Source: an uncultured Spirochaetales bacterium (lineage in GTDB: Bacteria; Spirochaetota; Spirochaetia; Sphaerochaetales; Sphaerochaetaceae). Taken from it: a DNA stretch of 9,064 nt. The first letter of the stretch is position 1, and each line of letters opens with the position of its first letter. Of the stretch, positions 1 to 6,113 are shown one piece after another. Where the stretch lies: assembly GCA_947306375.1 (NCBI GenBank), contig CAMZGJ010000040.1, positions 1-9,064 of the forward strand, read 5' to 3'. The translations under genes were made by a program, and so were the position numbers. The notes under the pieces are model-generated. The model ran no database searches. It worked only from the letters and a program-made list of their open reading frames with translations, and had not been told where the DNA came from.

Positions 1-490
1 CGTTCTGCCTGCTGCAGACAAATAGGTCCCGGGAGAAAGAGCCTTCAAGACGGACCCTGGTGCCGGCGCAGAGAATTGCCTGCTCATCCGCAACGGCCCT
101 GACCATACCACGGGCCGATGCCCTGTTGCCGTAGCTGTTTTCAGTACCGGAGAGGTACAGGTTCAGCACCATGGTGCCCCTTGAACTGAATGATGTGTCC
201 TGAATCAGGGTTCCTTCCAGAACACGGATATTCTCTGTGCCGGGAGCCAGGCGGTATTCCGAGACACGGCAGAGGTACATGAGGGTATACAGAAGAAGGA
301 AAAGGGAAGCGGCAACAAACATGGCCTGCCTTCTTTTTTTCAGAAAAAAACCGCCGGACAGGAACAATATGAAAACAGCAAATGTCAAAGGAGGCAGCAA
401 TCTTATTGCCTGCCCGGCGGAAGGGAATAATGCAAGGACACAGAGCAAAGGGAAAAGTTGGGAAAAAAGTAAAAGCGCCACTGTGTCCAT
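1..490 (-). CDS. ComEC/Rec2-like competence membrane protein, N-terminal part (cut by window edge)
   Basis: The frame runs open from an ATG at 490 to the window edge (163 codons plus one base). Three hydrophobic stretches lie near residues 4-22, 29-50 and 57-74, with a K-K-R-R cluster at 51-54. A beta-rich soluble segment follows from about residue 86, with a V-L-E-G-T-L-I-Q-D pattern and later R-V-R-L-E-G. This order (short membrane helices, then an OB-like DUF4131 domain) is what the N-terminus of ComEC/Rec2 looks like. ComEC forms the inner-membrane channel for transforming DNA. The diagnostic competence and metallo-beta-lactamase domains would lie beyond the edge, so the assignment is by architecture only. 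The start is the first possible one, because in-frame TAA and TAG stand 4 and 2 codons upstream. No Shine-Dalgarno motif is visible, so a later start such as the GTG at codon 4 cannot be excluded. Confidence 0.6.
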   Translation of the reverse strand, partial: MDTVALLLFSQLFPLLCVLALFPSAGQAIRLLPPLTFAVFILFLSGGFFLKKRRQAMFVAASLFLLLYTLMYLCRVSEYRLAPGTENIRVLEGTLIQDTSFSSRGTMVLNLYLSGTENSYGNRASARGMVRAVADEQAILCAGTRVRLEGSFSRDLFVCSRQN

Positions 491-570
491 ACACTATAGT
501 TATGGGAGCAAATCCCCGTTTTCCTACCCCCTTTTTCCGCACTTTTTTCAAAAAATTTTCACAAAACCGC

Positions 571-597
571 GTCTTTTCAAATCAATTGAAAAAAGAC
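571..597. repeat. Imperfect dyad overlapping the -35 box of the pduL promoter
   Basis: TTTTCAA (574-580) and TTGAAAA (586-592) form perfect 7-bp inverted arms around a 5-bp centre. The symmetry extends outward to GTC at 571-573 and GAC at 595-597 if two extra A residues are allowed in the right arm. A perfect 8-bp palindrome, TCAATTGA, sits at 582-589. The right arm contains the -35 hexamer of the adjacent promoter, so a bound protein would block RNA polymerase. The region is AT-rich, so chance symmetry is possible. No known operator is recognised. Confidence 0.4.
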
Positions 598-614
598 CAT
601 TCAACGCTTATACT
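586..614 (+). promoter_or_regulatory. Sigma70-type promoter for the pduL-rsmA pair
   Basis: TTGAAA (586-591) and TATACT (609-614) are separated by exactly 17 bp. This is close to the consensus TTGACA-17-TATAAT. A run of A/T tracts lies just upstream (543-566) and could act as an UP-like element. The predicted transcript start near 621 would give a leader of about 22 nt before the ATG at 643. Confidence 0.75.
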
Positions 615-629
615 CAAAACAGACTTACC

Positions 630-635
630 AGGAGG
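630..635 (+). promoter_or_regulatory. Ribosome-binding site fixing the pduL start
   Basis: AGGAGG stands 7 nt before the ATG at 643. The same frame is open further upstream, to an ATG at 382, but that part would lie before the promoter. This site and the start of family homology both place the true start at 643. Confidence 0.85.
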
Positions 636-642
636 AACAAAC

Positions 643-1227
643 ATGGCTAAGGAATTTATGGTTGAAACCAGTGCAAGACACGTTCACGTAAATCAGGAAA
701 CACTTGAGATTCTGTTCGGCAAGGGTTATCAGCTCACGGAAAAAAAGGCACTCTCCCAGCCGGGACAGTATGCTTCTAATGAAAGAATTACGGTTGTAGG
801 CGCAAAGAAAGAGATTCCCGGAGTCTCCATTCTGGGTCCCTGCAGAGCCTTCAATCAGGTTGAACTCTCAGCAACGGATGCACGCTCAGCCGGTATTGAC
901 GCTCCTGTTAGGGAATCCGGTGACATCGGCGGTTCAGGCGCATGCAAGCTTGTGGGCCCCGCCGGAGAGGTTGAACTCAAGGAAGGCGCAATCGTTGCAA
1001 AGAGACACGTACACATGACACCCAAGGATGCCGAGGAATTCGGTGTGAAGAACGGTGACATTGTTGCTGTTCTCCTTGATTCCGGAAACGGCAGAAAGAC
1101 AGTGTACGGAGACACGGTAATCCGCGTTTCCGAGAAGTTTGCCCTTGCAATGCACATTGATACGGATGAGTCCAATGCTGCAGCCTGCGGCAGGGACATG
1201 AAAGGCACAATTGTCAAACTTGGCTGA
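643..1227 (+). CDS. pduL: PduL-type phosphate acyltransferase (phosphotransacylase)
   Basis: This 194-residue protein interconverts acyl-CoA plus phosphate with acyl-phosphate plus CoA. Paired with acetate or propionate kinase it yields ATP from fermentation. The PduL family (PF06130) is seen in the N-terminal S-A-R-H-V-H-V (10-16), the N-Q-V-E-L-S segment with Glu74, K-R-H-V-H-M-T (120-126) and the late His171 in A-M-H-I-D-T-D. His13, His15, Glu74, His122, His124 and His171 match the residues expected to hold the two catalytic zinc ions. The protein starts directly at the domain, with no N-terminal encapsulation peptide. No microcompartment shell genes are nearby, so a cytosolic Pta-like role is likely. 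Its stop codon overlaps the next start by 1 nt. Acetyl versus propionyl preference cannot be read from sequence. Confidence 0.9.
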   Translation: MAKEFMVETSARHVHVNQETLEILFGKGYQLTEKKALSQPGQYASNERITVVGAKKEIPGVSILGPCRAFNQVELSATDARSAGIDAPVRESGDIGGSGACKLVGPAGEVELKEGAIVAKRHVHMTPKDAEEFGVKNGDIVAVLLDSGNGRKTVYGDTVIRVSEKFALAMHIDTDESNAAACGRDMKGTIVKLG

Positions 1228-2087
1228 TGAGCTGGGATTTTGACTACTGCTCAGTAAACTCCATTTCAAATCTGCTCGGAGAAAACGGTCTGAACATGAC
1301 CAAAAAATTCGGGCAGAATTTTCTTGTCAGCAGGTCCGCCCTTGAAAGGATAGTCAGCCTTTCCGGGGCTTCTGCCGGCATGAGAGTCTGGGAGGTGGGG
1401 CCCGGAATAGGCGCCCTCACCTCCGCCCTCCTTCAGACGGGAGCGCACGTAACTGCCTTTGAGATTGACCGCGGCTTCTGCCGCATTCTCAGGGAAAGGG
1501 CATTCACACGGGAAATTGCGGACGGAAAACTGAAACTCATTGAGGGAGATGCCCTGAAAACCTGGACGGCCGAGTTTGAGGAAAACGGGGCTCCGGACGT
1601 AATCTGTGCAAATCTCCCCTACAACGTGGGATCCGTCCTCATAGGGTCTTTCATAGAAAACAGGTGCCTTCCTCCCGTTATGGTCTACACCCTTCAGAGT
1701 GAGGTTGTACACAGAATCTGTGCAGGACCCGGAGATGAGGACTACTCAGGCTTTTCAGTCCTTACATCTCTGGACTATGAGAACAGGGAGGCCTTTGTCC
1801 TCAAAGCGGGCAATTTCTGGCCCGCTCCAAACGTGGACAGCAGCGTTGTGGTCATGAAAAAGAAGACGCAGAGCGTTATTGAGGAAAAGGATGCACCGGC
1901 CTTCTTCAAAACGGTTCATGCCCTTTTTGCCCAGCGTCGCAAGACAGTCAAAAACAACCTCAAGGCACTGAAACTCAGTCCGCAGACAATTGACGGCGCA
2001 CTTGAAAAGACAGGAACAGAGCCCTCCGAGAGGGCAGAGAACCTGAGCACGGCTCAGATAGCAGCCCTGTCAAAAGCTCTTATTTGA
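1227..2087 (+). CDS. rsmA: 16S rRNA dimethyladenosine transferase
   Basis: This 286-residue protein is the KsgA/RsmA enzyme, which dimethylates the two adjacent adenines in the 3'-terminal hairpin of 16S rRNA during small-subunit assembly. Visible signatures are K-K-F-G-Q-N-F-L (26-33), the SAM-binding loop E-V-G-P-G-I-G (56-62), the catalytic N-L-P-Y-N motif (129-133), F-W-P-A-P-N-V-D-S (197-205) and F-A-Q-R-R-K-T (234-240). It is full length for the family. The ATG at 1227 shares its A with the TGA of the gene before, which suggests coupled translation, since no strong ribosome-binding site precedes it. A second ATG at 1296 begins just before K-K-F-G-Q-N-F, with GGAGA 13 nt upstream. I prefer 1227 because the extra 23 residues resemble the N-terminal extension I associate with spirochaete RsmA. 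The 3' end overlaps the convergent gene by 8 bp. Confidence 0.93.
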   Translation: MSWDFDYCSVNSISNLLGENGLNMTKKFGQNFLVSRSALERIVSLSGASAGMRVWEVGPGIGALTSALLQTGAHVTAFEIDRGFCRILRERAFTREIADGKLKLIEGDALKTWTAEFEENGAPDVICANLPYNVGSVLIGSFIENRCLPPVMVYTLQSEVVHRICAGPGDEDYSGFSVLTSLDYENREAFVLKAGNFWPAPNVDSSVVVMKKKTQSVIEEKDAPAFFKTVHALFAQRRKTVKNNLKALKLSPQTIDGALEKTGTEPSERAENLSTAQIAALSKALI

Positions 2088-3255
2088 TTATTTTCAGGAT
2101 AAAGACTTTAAGATACTCACTTTCAGGGAAGGCCAGCCTTACCGGATGATCCTGTGCCTGTCCAAGGGTCTCAAGCACCTGGGCTTCCACTCCCGCATCC
2201 TTTGCAGCCCATGAGAGAACCGTCCTGAAGTCCTCCCTGCTCAGGGCTCCGGAGCATGAGCATGTTACAAGAATTCCGCCGGAACGTATCTTCTCCATGG
2301 CCGTGCGGTTCAGCTCCTTGTATCCCTTCTTGGCTTCCTCAAGGGCCTTGGATGTCTTTGCAAGCTTGGGCGGATCCAGAATTATGACATCGTACTTGTT
2401 GCGCGGCATTGAGCGCAGGTAGTCAAACATGTCCGCCTTCTCGGACCTGAGCCTCAGGGTGTTGAGGTCACCGTTCAGTTCAAGGTTCTTCTGAAGTGAG
2501 GCAAGAGCATCTGCGGAGGAGTCCACGCTGTCCACAAACCTTGCACCTCCTCTGAGTGCATGCAGGGAGAAGGCCCCGGTGTAGCAGCACATATCCAGAA
2601 CCGATGCATCCTTGACGTATTTTTCCACTCGCAGGCGGTTTTCCCTCTGGTCGCAGAAAAAGCCGCTCTTCTGACCGCTTCCCGGAAGAACGCCGTACTT
2701 TATTCCGCTCTCGCGGACAACAATCTCCCCGACTGCGGCCTCAGGCGGATAGACCAGGGTGGTCTCCTTCATCCTCTCTATGCCGCAGAATGCGGGATCC
2801 GTGCTCAGAACGGTGTAATCAGGGTGCAGAAGCTCCTCAAGCTCCGCCACAATGTCATCCCGGAATTCCCAGGCAACACGTGCGGAGATTATTACGCGGA
2901 TGACGCGGGCGTAGATATCGGCGGCAACGCCGGGCAGAAAGTCCGCCTCCCCGTGTATGATTCTGAAGGTGTTGGTGTCAGATTCAGGGTTGAAGAAGGC
3001 CCTGCGGCGCATGACTGCCTGTTTTACCGTGTTGCGCCACCATGAGCCGTCTATGGTTTCCGATTCATTGAAGGAAAGCAGTCTTAGGGGTATGTGCGAG
3101 GCGGAATCCAGCCAGCCCCATGCCAGAAAACGGCCCTCTGAGGAGCGAACCTCCTGCACCCCCGTCTCTTCCGGGCAGGATTCAATTGCACCCGAGAAAA
3201 CCCACGGGTGGTGCCTGAGCAGACTTTTCTCGCGCCCTTCTCTGATTACAACCAT
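2080..3255 (-). CDS. RlmI-type class I SAM-dependent 23S rRNA m5C methyltransferase
   Basis: This 391-residue protein belongs to the COG1092/RlmI group, which methylates a cytosine in 23S rRNA. An N-terminal PUA-like RNA-binding domain (about 1-75) carries H-P-W-V-F-S-G-A (16-23). The Rossmann methyltransferase core follows, with Q-K-S-G-F-F-C-D-Q-R (195-204), motif I V-L-D-M-C-C-Y-T-G-A-F (219-229), D-P-P-K (294-297) and T-C-S-C-S (331-335). Cysteines 332 and 334 lie in motif VI, where the catalytic cysteine of this group sits. The C-terminus has Q-A-Q-D-H-P-V (366-372), also typical. The exact target base is inferred from the family. One base separates its ATG from the stop of the P-II gene, so it is the last gene of the five-gene cluster. 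No link between its function and the transport genes is apparent. Confidence 0.85.
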   Translation of the reverse strand: MVVIREGREKSLLRHHPWVFSGAIESCPEETGVQEVRSSEGRFLAWGWLDSASHIPLRLLSFNESETIDGSWWRNTVKQAVMRRRAFFNPESDTNTFRIIHGEADFLPGVAADIYARVIRVIISARVAWEFRDDIVAELEELLHPDYTVLSTDPAFCGIERMKETTLVYPPEAAVGEIVVRESGIKYGVLPGSGQKSGFFCDQRENRLRVEKYVKDASVLDMCCYTGAFSLHALRGGARFVDSVDSSADALASLQKNLELNGDLNTLRLRSEKADMFDYLRSMPRNKYDVIILDPPKLAKTSKALEEAKKGYKELNRTAMEKIRSGGILVTCSCSGALSREDFRTVLSWAAKDAGVEAQVLETLGQAQDHPVRLAFPESEYLKVFILKIIK

Positions 3256-3256
3256 C

Positions 3257-3862
3257 TCACTTGTTCCCCAAGTTGACGAATTTCTTTATTTCCTGGGTAT
3301 AGATAATTCCTATTCCGGGCTGCTGGAGGCATTTGAGCTCCTGAATTGCCTTGACAATGGCCGGAGCCTTGTCCTGCTCCGCAACAATCATAATCATCTC
3401 CTTCTCGGGAACAATTGTGATATTGAGGAATCTCTCCGCCGCGTCATTGGGGGCGGTTCCGCGGGCATGGGTTATTGTTCCGCCCGTGGCACCTGCCTTT
3501 CTGGCGGCGTCCATTACGTCATCCGCATAACCGGAGTTGACAATTATTGTGATCATTGTGAATTTCTTTTCCATCTTTTTTCCCTCCTCTTCTCCCATGA
3601 GGATACACACGCCGGCAAGCTTGGTGTCAGCCTTTGCCTTCTCAATCATTTTTTCCGCCTTGCTCTCATCCGTCAGGACAAGAACGGCTTCCCTCTCCTT
3701 CTTGCCAAGGCCAAGCGCCTTGAGAATCACACTGGAGGTGGAACCCTCCACGGGAAATGCGGTTGCGCCCGTTGCGCCCTCGGACCGGGCGATTTTCACA
3801 AATCTGTCCGCCTGACCGTACCCGACAATTGTGTAAAGAAGATCATGCTCAAGCAGCTGCAT
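3257..3862 (-). CDS. Tandem two-domain P-II-like signalling protein paired with DUF1538
   Basis: This 201-residue protein holds two P-II-like domains in one chain. Residues 12-43 align with 107-138 by a shared pattern, I-V-x-x-G-x-A-D, then A-R-x-x-G-A-T-G-x-T. A second shared pattern is K-E-R-E-A-V-L-V-L (55-63) against E-K-E-M-I-M-I-V (153-160). The second domain ends with the P-II-like P-G-I-G-I-I-Y (182-188). The first domain lacks this tail and joins the second through a charged linker (91-100). P-II proteins bind adenine nucleotides and dock on transporters or enzymes. Here the T-loop region of domain 2 (about 130-146) is short and has no tyrosine at the tip, so GlnB-style uridylylation looks unlikely. 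The gene follows the DUF1538 gene by 1 nt. I infer that it regulates that membrane protein. The ligand is unknown. Confidence 0.8.
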   Translation of the reverse strand: MQLLEHDLLYTIVGYGQADRFVKIARSEGATGATAFPVEGSTSSVILKALGLGKKEREAVLVLTDESKAEKMIEKAKADTKLAGVCILMGEEEGKKMEKKFTMITIIVNSGYADDVMDAARKAGATGGTITHARGTAPNDAAERFLNITIVPEKEMIMIVAEQDKAPAIVKAIQELKCLQQPGIGIIYTQEIKKFVNLGNK

Positions 3863-3863
3863 A

Positions 3864-5309
3864 TCACTTCACCTCCTTCTGTCCCAGGGCCTTCTTCTCC
3901 TTGTACCGGAACAGAACACCCAGGATCTGGATTGCCACCAGCGGTGACATGGCTATCAGTCCCACTACTCCGAAACCCATTTCCGCAGAGCCGGAAATAC
4001 CCATGATCATACTGAGAATGAAAGACGTACTCATGGGACCGCTGGCCACTCCGCCGCTGTCAAACGCAATACCCACGAAAAGCGGTGGCGTAATCCAGGA
4101 CAGAATCAGTGCCAGACCCACGAATACGAATATGAAAATTGTGTAGTTGATGTTGAAGTAGGCCCTTATTACCGACAGGGCAACGCACAGGGAAACTCCC
4201 ACGCTCAGGGCCACCATTACAACCATGCTTCTGATTCTTCCGGCCGTAACGTCCTCAACCTGCTTTGTAAGAACCCAGACCGCAGGCTCCGCAAGGACCA
4301 CGATTGCTCCGAACAGAAGGGCCAGAAGCGAGGGCACCAGGAATGAGTCAAACCTGTTTCCAAGCTCCGAACCAAGGGTCAGTCCCAGGGATGAGAAACC
4401 GTATTCAATACCGGTCAGAAGGAGAACAATGCCCACAAAGCTGTAGAAGATACCGGCGCAGATAATTCTGAACTTTACCGGCGGGAAGTGCATGAGGCTC
4501 ACCTGAAGAACAAGAATCAGCAGAAGAAGCGGTGCAATTCCTATGGCGGTGTTCTTAAGAACATGGAGCAGAACGGAGCCCAGGGCGGATGAAGCTTCCG
4601 CAGCTGTCTCCGCCGCTTGTGAAGATGCGGCGCCCTTTGTCATGACAGCCATTATCAGAACGGCAACAATGGGGCCTACGGATGCTACTCCGGTAAGACC
4701 GAAACTGTCCTCCGAACTGCCTGCAGATGCTTTTGAAACACCCAGACCCAACGCCAGTATGAAGGGAACCGCAAGCGGGCCCGTTGTGGAGCCTGAGGCA
4801 TCAAAGGATATGGAGGCCATGGCCTGTCCCGCAAAAAGCACAAGTGCAAAACAGACAAGATACATTATGTTGAGCACAATGTTGAGCTTGTAGTTCTTCA
4901 GGGACCTGAGAAGACCCAGATCTATGAAGACACCAAGTCCCAGTGCTATGAGAAGCTTAAGCGTTCCGGCATTTACGGAGGGGTTCATTGAGTGGATCTG
5001 GTTGCACAGAACGTTGACATCGGGCTCCGCGTAAGTGACTCCGAATCCAATAAGAAAACCCACTGCAAGTATAAGCGGCAGGTTTCTTTTGTTTGCAAGT
5101 GCGGAGCCCATCTTTGCACCTACTGCGGAAAAGCCCACATCGGCTCCTGAAAGAAAGAGTGTGAGTCCTGCCACCAGAAAGATGCTTCCTACAAGGAAGG
5201 GGCCTATCTTTTCCGGCATGGGTGCTATTGTAAAGTGCAGGATCAGCACAATTATCACAATGGGAAGGATGGACATGAGGTTCTCCTTCGCCTTTCTGAA
5301 CAAGTCCAA
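3864..5309 (-). CDS. DUF1538 family integral membrane protein, internally duplicated (putative transporter)
   Basis: This 481-residue, very hydrophobic protein contains many transmembrane segments in two repeated halves. Matching motif pairs are G-A-D-V-G-F-S-A-V-G (55-64) with G-I-E-Y-G-F-S-S-L-G (300-309), A-E-P at 94-96 with A-E-P at 340-342, and F-D-A-S-G-S-T-T-G-P (169-178) with F-D-S-G-G-V-A-S-G-P (416-425). The spacing is a constant 245-247 residues. I recognise the pattern as DUF1538 (PF07556), a family with no established function that I know of. Conserved acidic and Gly/Ser/Pro motifs within the membrane, together with an adjacent P-II-like gene, point to a regulated transporter or channel. 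The substrate is unknown. A stretch rich in Ala, Ser and Glu (226-245) joins the halves. The start is TTG at 5309, chosen because GGAGG stands 7 nt upstream. Ammonium, bicarbonate or another small ion would be guesses. Confidence 0.82.
   Translation of the reverse strand: MDLFRKAKENLMSILPIVIIVLILHFTIAPMPEKIGPFLVGSIFLVAGLTLFLSGADVGFSAVGAKMGSALANKRNLPLILAVGFLIGFGVTYAEPDVNVLCNQIHSMNPSVNAGTLKLLIALGLGVFIDLGLLRSLKNYKLNIVLNIMYLVCFALVLFAGQAMASISFDASGSTTGPLAVPFILALGLGVSKASAGSSEDSFGLTGVASVGPIVAVLIMAVMTKGAASSQAAETAAEASSALGSVLLHVLKNTAIGIAPLLLLILVLQVSLMHFPPVKFRIICAGIFYSFVGIVLLLTGIEYGFSSLGLTLGSELGNRFDSFLVPSLLALLFGAIVVLAEPAVWVLTKQVEDVTAGRIRSMVVMVALSVGVSLCVALSVIRAYFNINYTIFIFVFVGLALILSWITPPLFVGIAFDSGGVASGPMSTSFILSMIMGISGSAEMGFGVVGLIAMSPLVAIQILGVLFRYKEKKALGQKEVK
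3869..3878 (-). promoter_or_regulatory. Strong ribosome-binding site for the P-II gene inside the DUF1538 3' end
   Basis: Read on the minus strand, the sequence is AAGGAGGTGA, a full anti-16S match, 6 nt before the ATG at 3862. It is formed by the last sense codons (Lys-Glu-Val-Lys) and stop region of the DUF1538 gene, so ribosomes ending there can reload. This sets the P-II start and suggests higher expression than the membrane gene, which begins with TTG. Confidence 0.85.
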
Positions 5310-5316
5310 AACAACA

Positions 5317-5321
5317 CCTCC
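5317..5321 (-). promoter_or_regulatory. Ribosome-binding site supporting a TTG start for DUF1538
   Basis: On the minus strand GGAGG is followed by 7 nt and then TTG (5309). No in-frame ATG or GTG occurs between this site and the first hydrophobic segment, so the rare start is well supported. The site lies in the 27-nt gap after the esterase gene. Confidence 0.8.
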
Positions 5322-5336
5322 GTATTAACGGTTCAA

Positions 5337-6113
5337 CTATACTATATTTTTCCTGAGCCAGGAATCCGCAAGTTCAGGCCAGACGGACACTTCCCGGTTC
5401 ACTTCCCTGTGAGAGGGAGACATTACCGATTCATCCGCAAGGGAAAGCCCGTGGCCCCCGCTTGAGAACAGCCTGAGCTCATGCGGAATCCCGCATTTCT
5501 CAAGCGCCCGTGCAAATAGCACCGAGTTCATGTAATTCACGCTCTCATCCGTCTTTGTATGCCAGATGAAGGCAGGCGGAGTAAGAGGAGTTACCCTCTT
5601 CTCAAGGCTCAGAGAGTCTTTAAGCTCTTCATATCTGCTACCCAGAAGATTCCTGAAAGATGCGGCGTGTTCATACTCTCCGGAGTTTATTACCGGATAG
5701 CAGAGCAGCAGCCCGTCAGGTCTGCAACCGTCTGAAATCTCACGCCACATTGTTCCCAGGCATGCTGCAAGATGGCCGCCTGCGGAAAAACCGGCAACAA
5801 TTATTTTTGAGGGGTCTGCAAAATACTTTGTGCAGTGGTTTCTCACATACTCCACGCTGTGTGCAAGCTGGTGCAGAGCCACCGGCCAGTAACCGTCCGG
5901 GCTGACGGTGTAGTGCAGAACGGCGCAGGCATAGCCCATGGACATGAATCTGATTGCAACGGGCTCTGACTCCCTCTCGCTGCACCTCTCATAGCCTCCG
6001 CCGGGACAGATGAGCAGAAACGGCCTCTTTGTGCCCTGGTTGAATCCCGGATAGTTTGACGGAGCATATACGGTCAGCACCGCTCCGTCCATAAGAAGTC
6101 TCTCGTAGATCAT
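5337..6113 (-). CDS. Alpha/beta-hydrolase esterase (BD-FAE / acetyl-esterase-like)
   Basis: This 258-residue enzyme has the alpha/beta-hydrolase fold. The oxyanion segment is P-G-G-G-Y (37-41) and the nucleophile elbow is G-F-S-A-G with Ser110. The acid is probably Asp189, in H-T-K-T-D-E-S, and the base His221, in G-G-H-G-L-S. It resembles the carbohydrate-esterase and BD-FAE group, which remove acetyl or feruloyl groups from sugars, but the substrate is not readable here. There is no signal peptide, so it acts in the cytoplasm, perhaps on imported acetylated sugars. Its ATG overlaps the stop of the acidic-protein gene in an ATGA arrangement, with only a weak purine-rich site upstream (AAGAAAAGA), so translation is probably coupled. 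DUF1538 follows after 27 nt. Confidence 0.82.
   Translation of the reverse strand: MIYERLLMDGAVLTVYAPSNYPGFNQGTKRPFLLICPGGGYERCSERESEPVAIRFMSMGYACAVLHYTVSPDGYWPVALHQLAHSVEYVRNHCTKYFADPSKIIVAGFSAGGHLAACLGTMWREISDGCRPDGLLLCYPVINSGEYEHAASFRNLLGSRYEELKDSLSLEKRVTPLTPPAFIWHTKTDESVNYMNSVLFARALEKCGIPHELRLFSSGGHGLSLADESVMSPSHREVNREVSVWPELADSWLRKNIV

Noticed and set aside
141..551. Minus-strand frame of 136 codons at the left end
   Set aside because: It overlaps the ComEC-like frame in another phase, is rich in Pro, Cys and Arg, and shows no helices or family motifs.
382..642. Upstream in-frame extension of the pduL frame
   Set aside because: It precedes the promoter and the AGGAGG site, and family homology begins at the ATG at 643.
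237..650. Plus-strand frame of 137 codons
   Set aside because: It is antisense to the ComEC-like gene, has no ribosome-binding site and no recognisable motif.
2957..4006. Long plus-strand open frame of 349 codons
   Set aside because: It runs antisense across the RlmI-like, P-II and DUF1538 genes, has no ribosome-binding site and resembles no protein family. It is a codon-bias shadow.
5340..5375. Internal promoter before DUF1538 (TTGCGG, 19 bp, TATAGT on the minus strand)
   Set aside because: The -35 is poor and the spacing too long. It falls in the coding end of the esterase gene and is not distinct from background.
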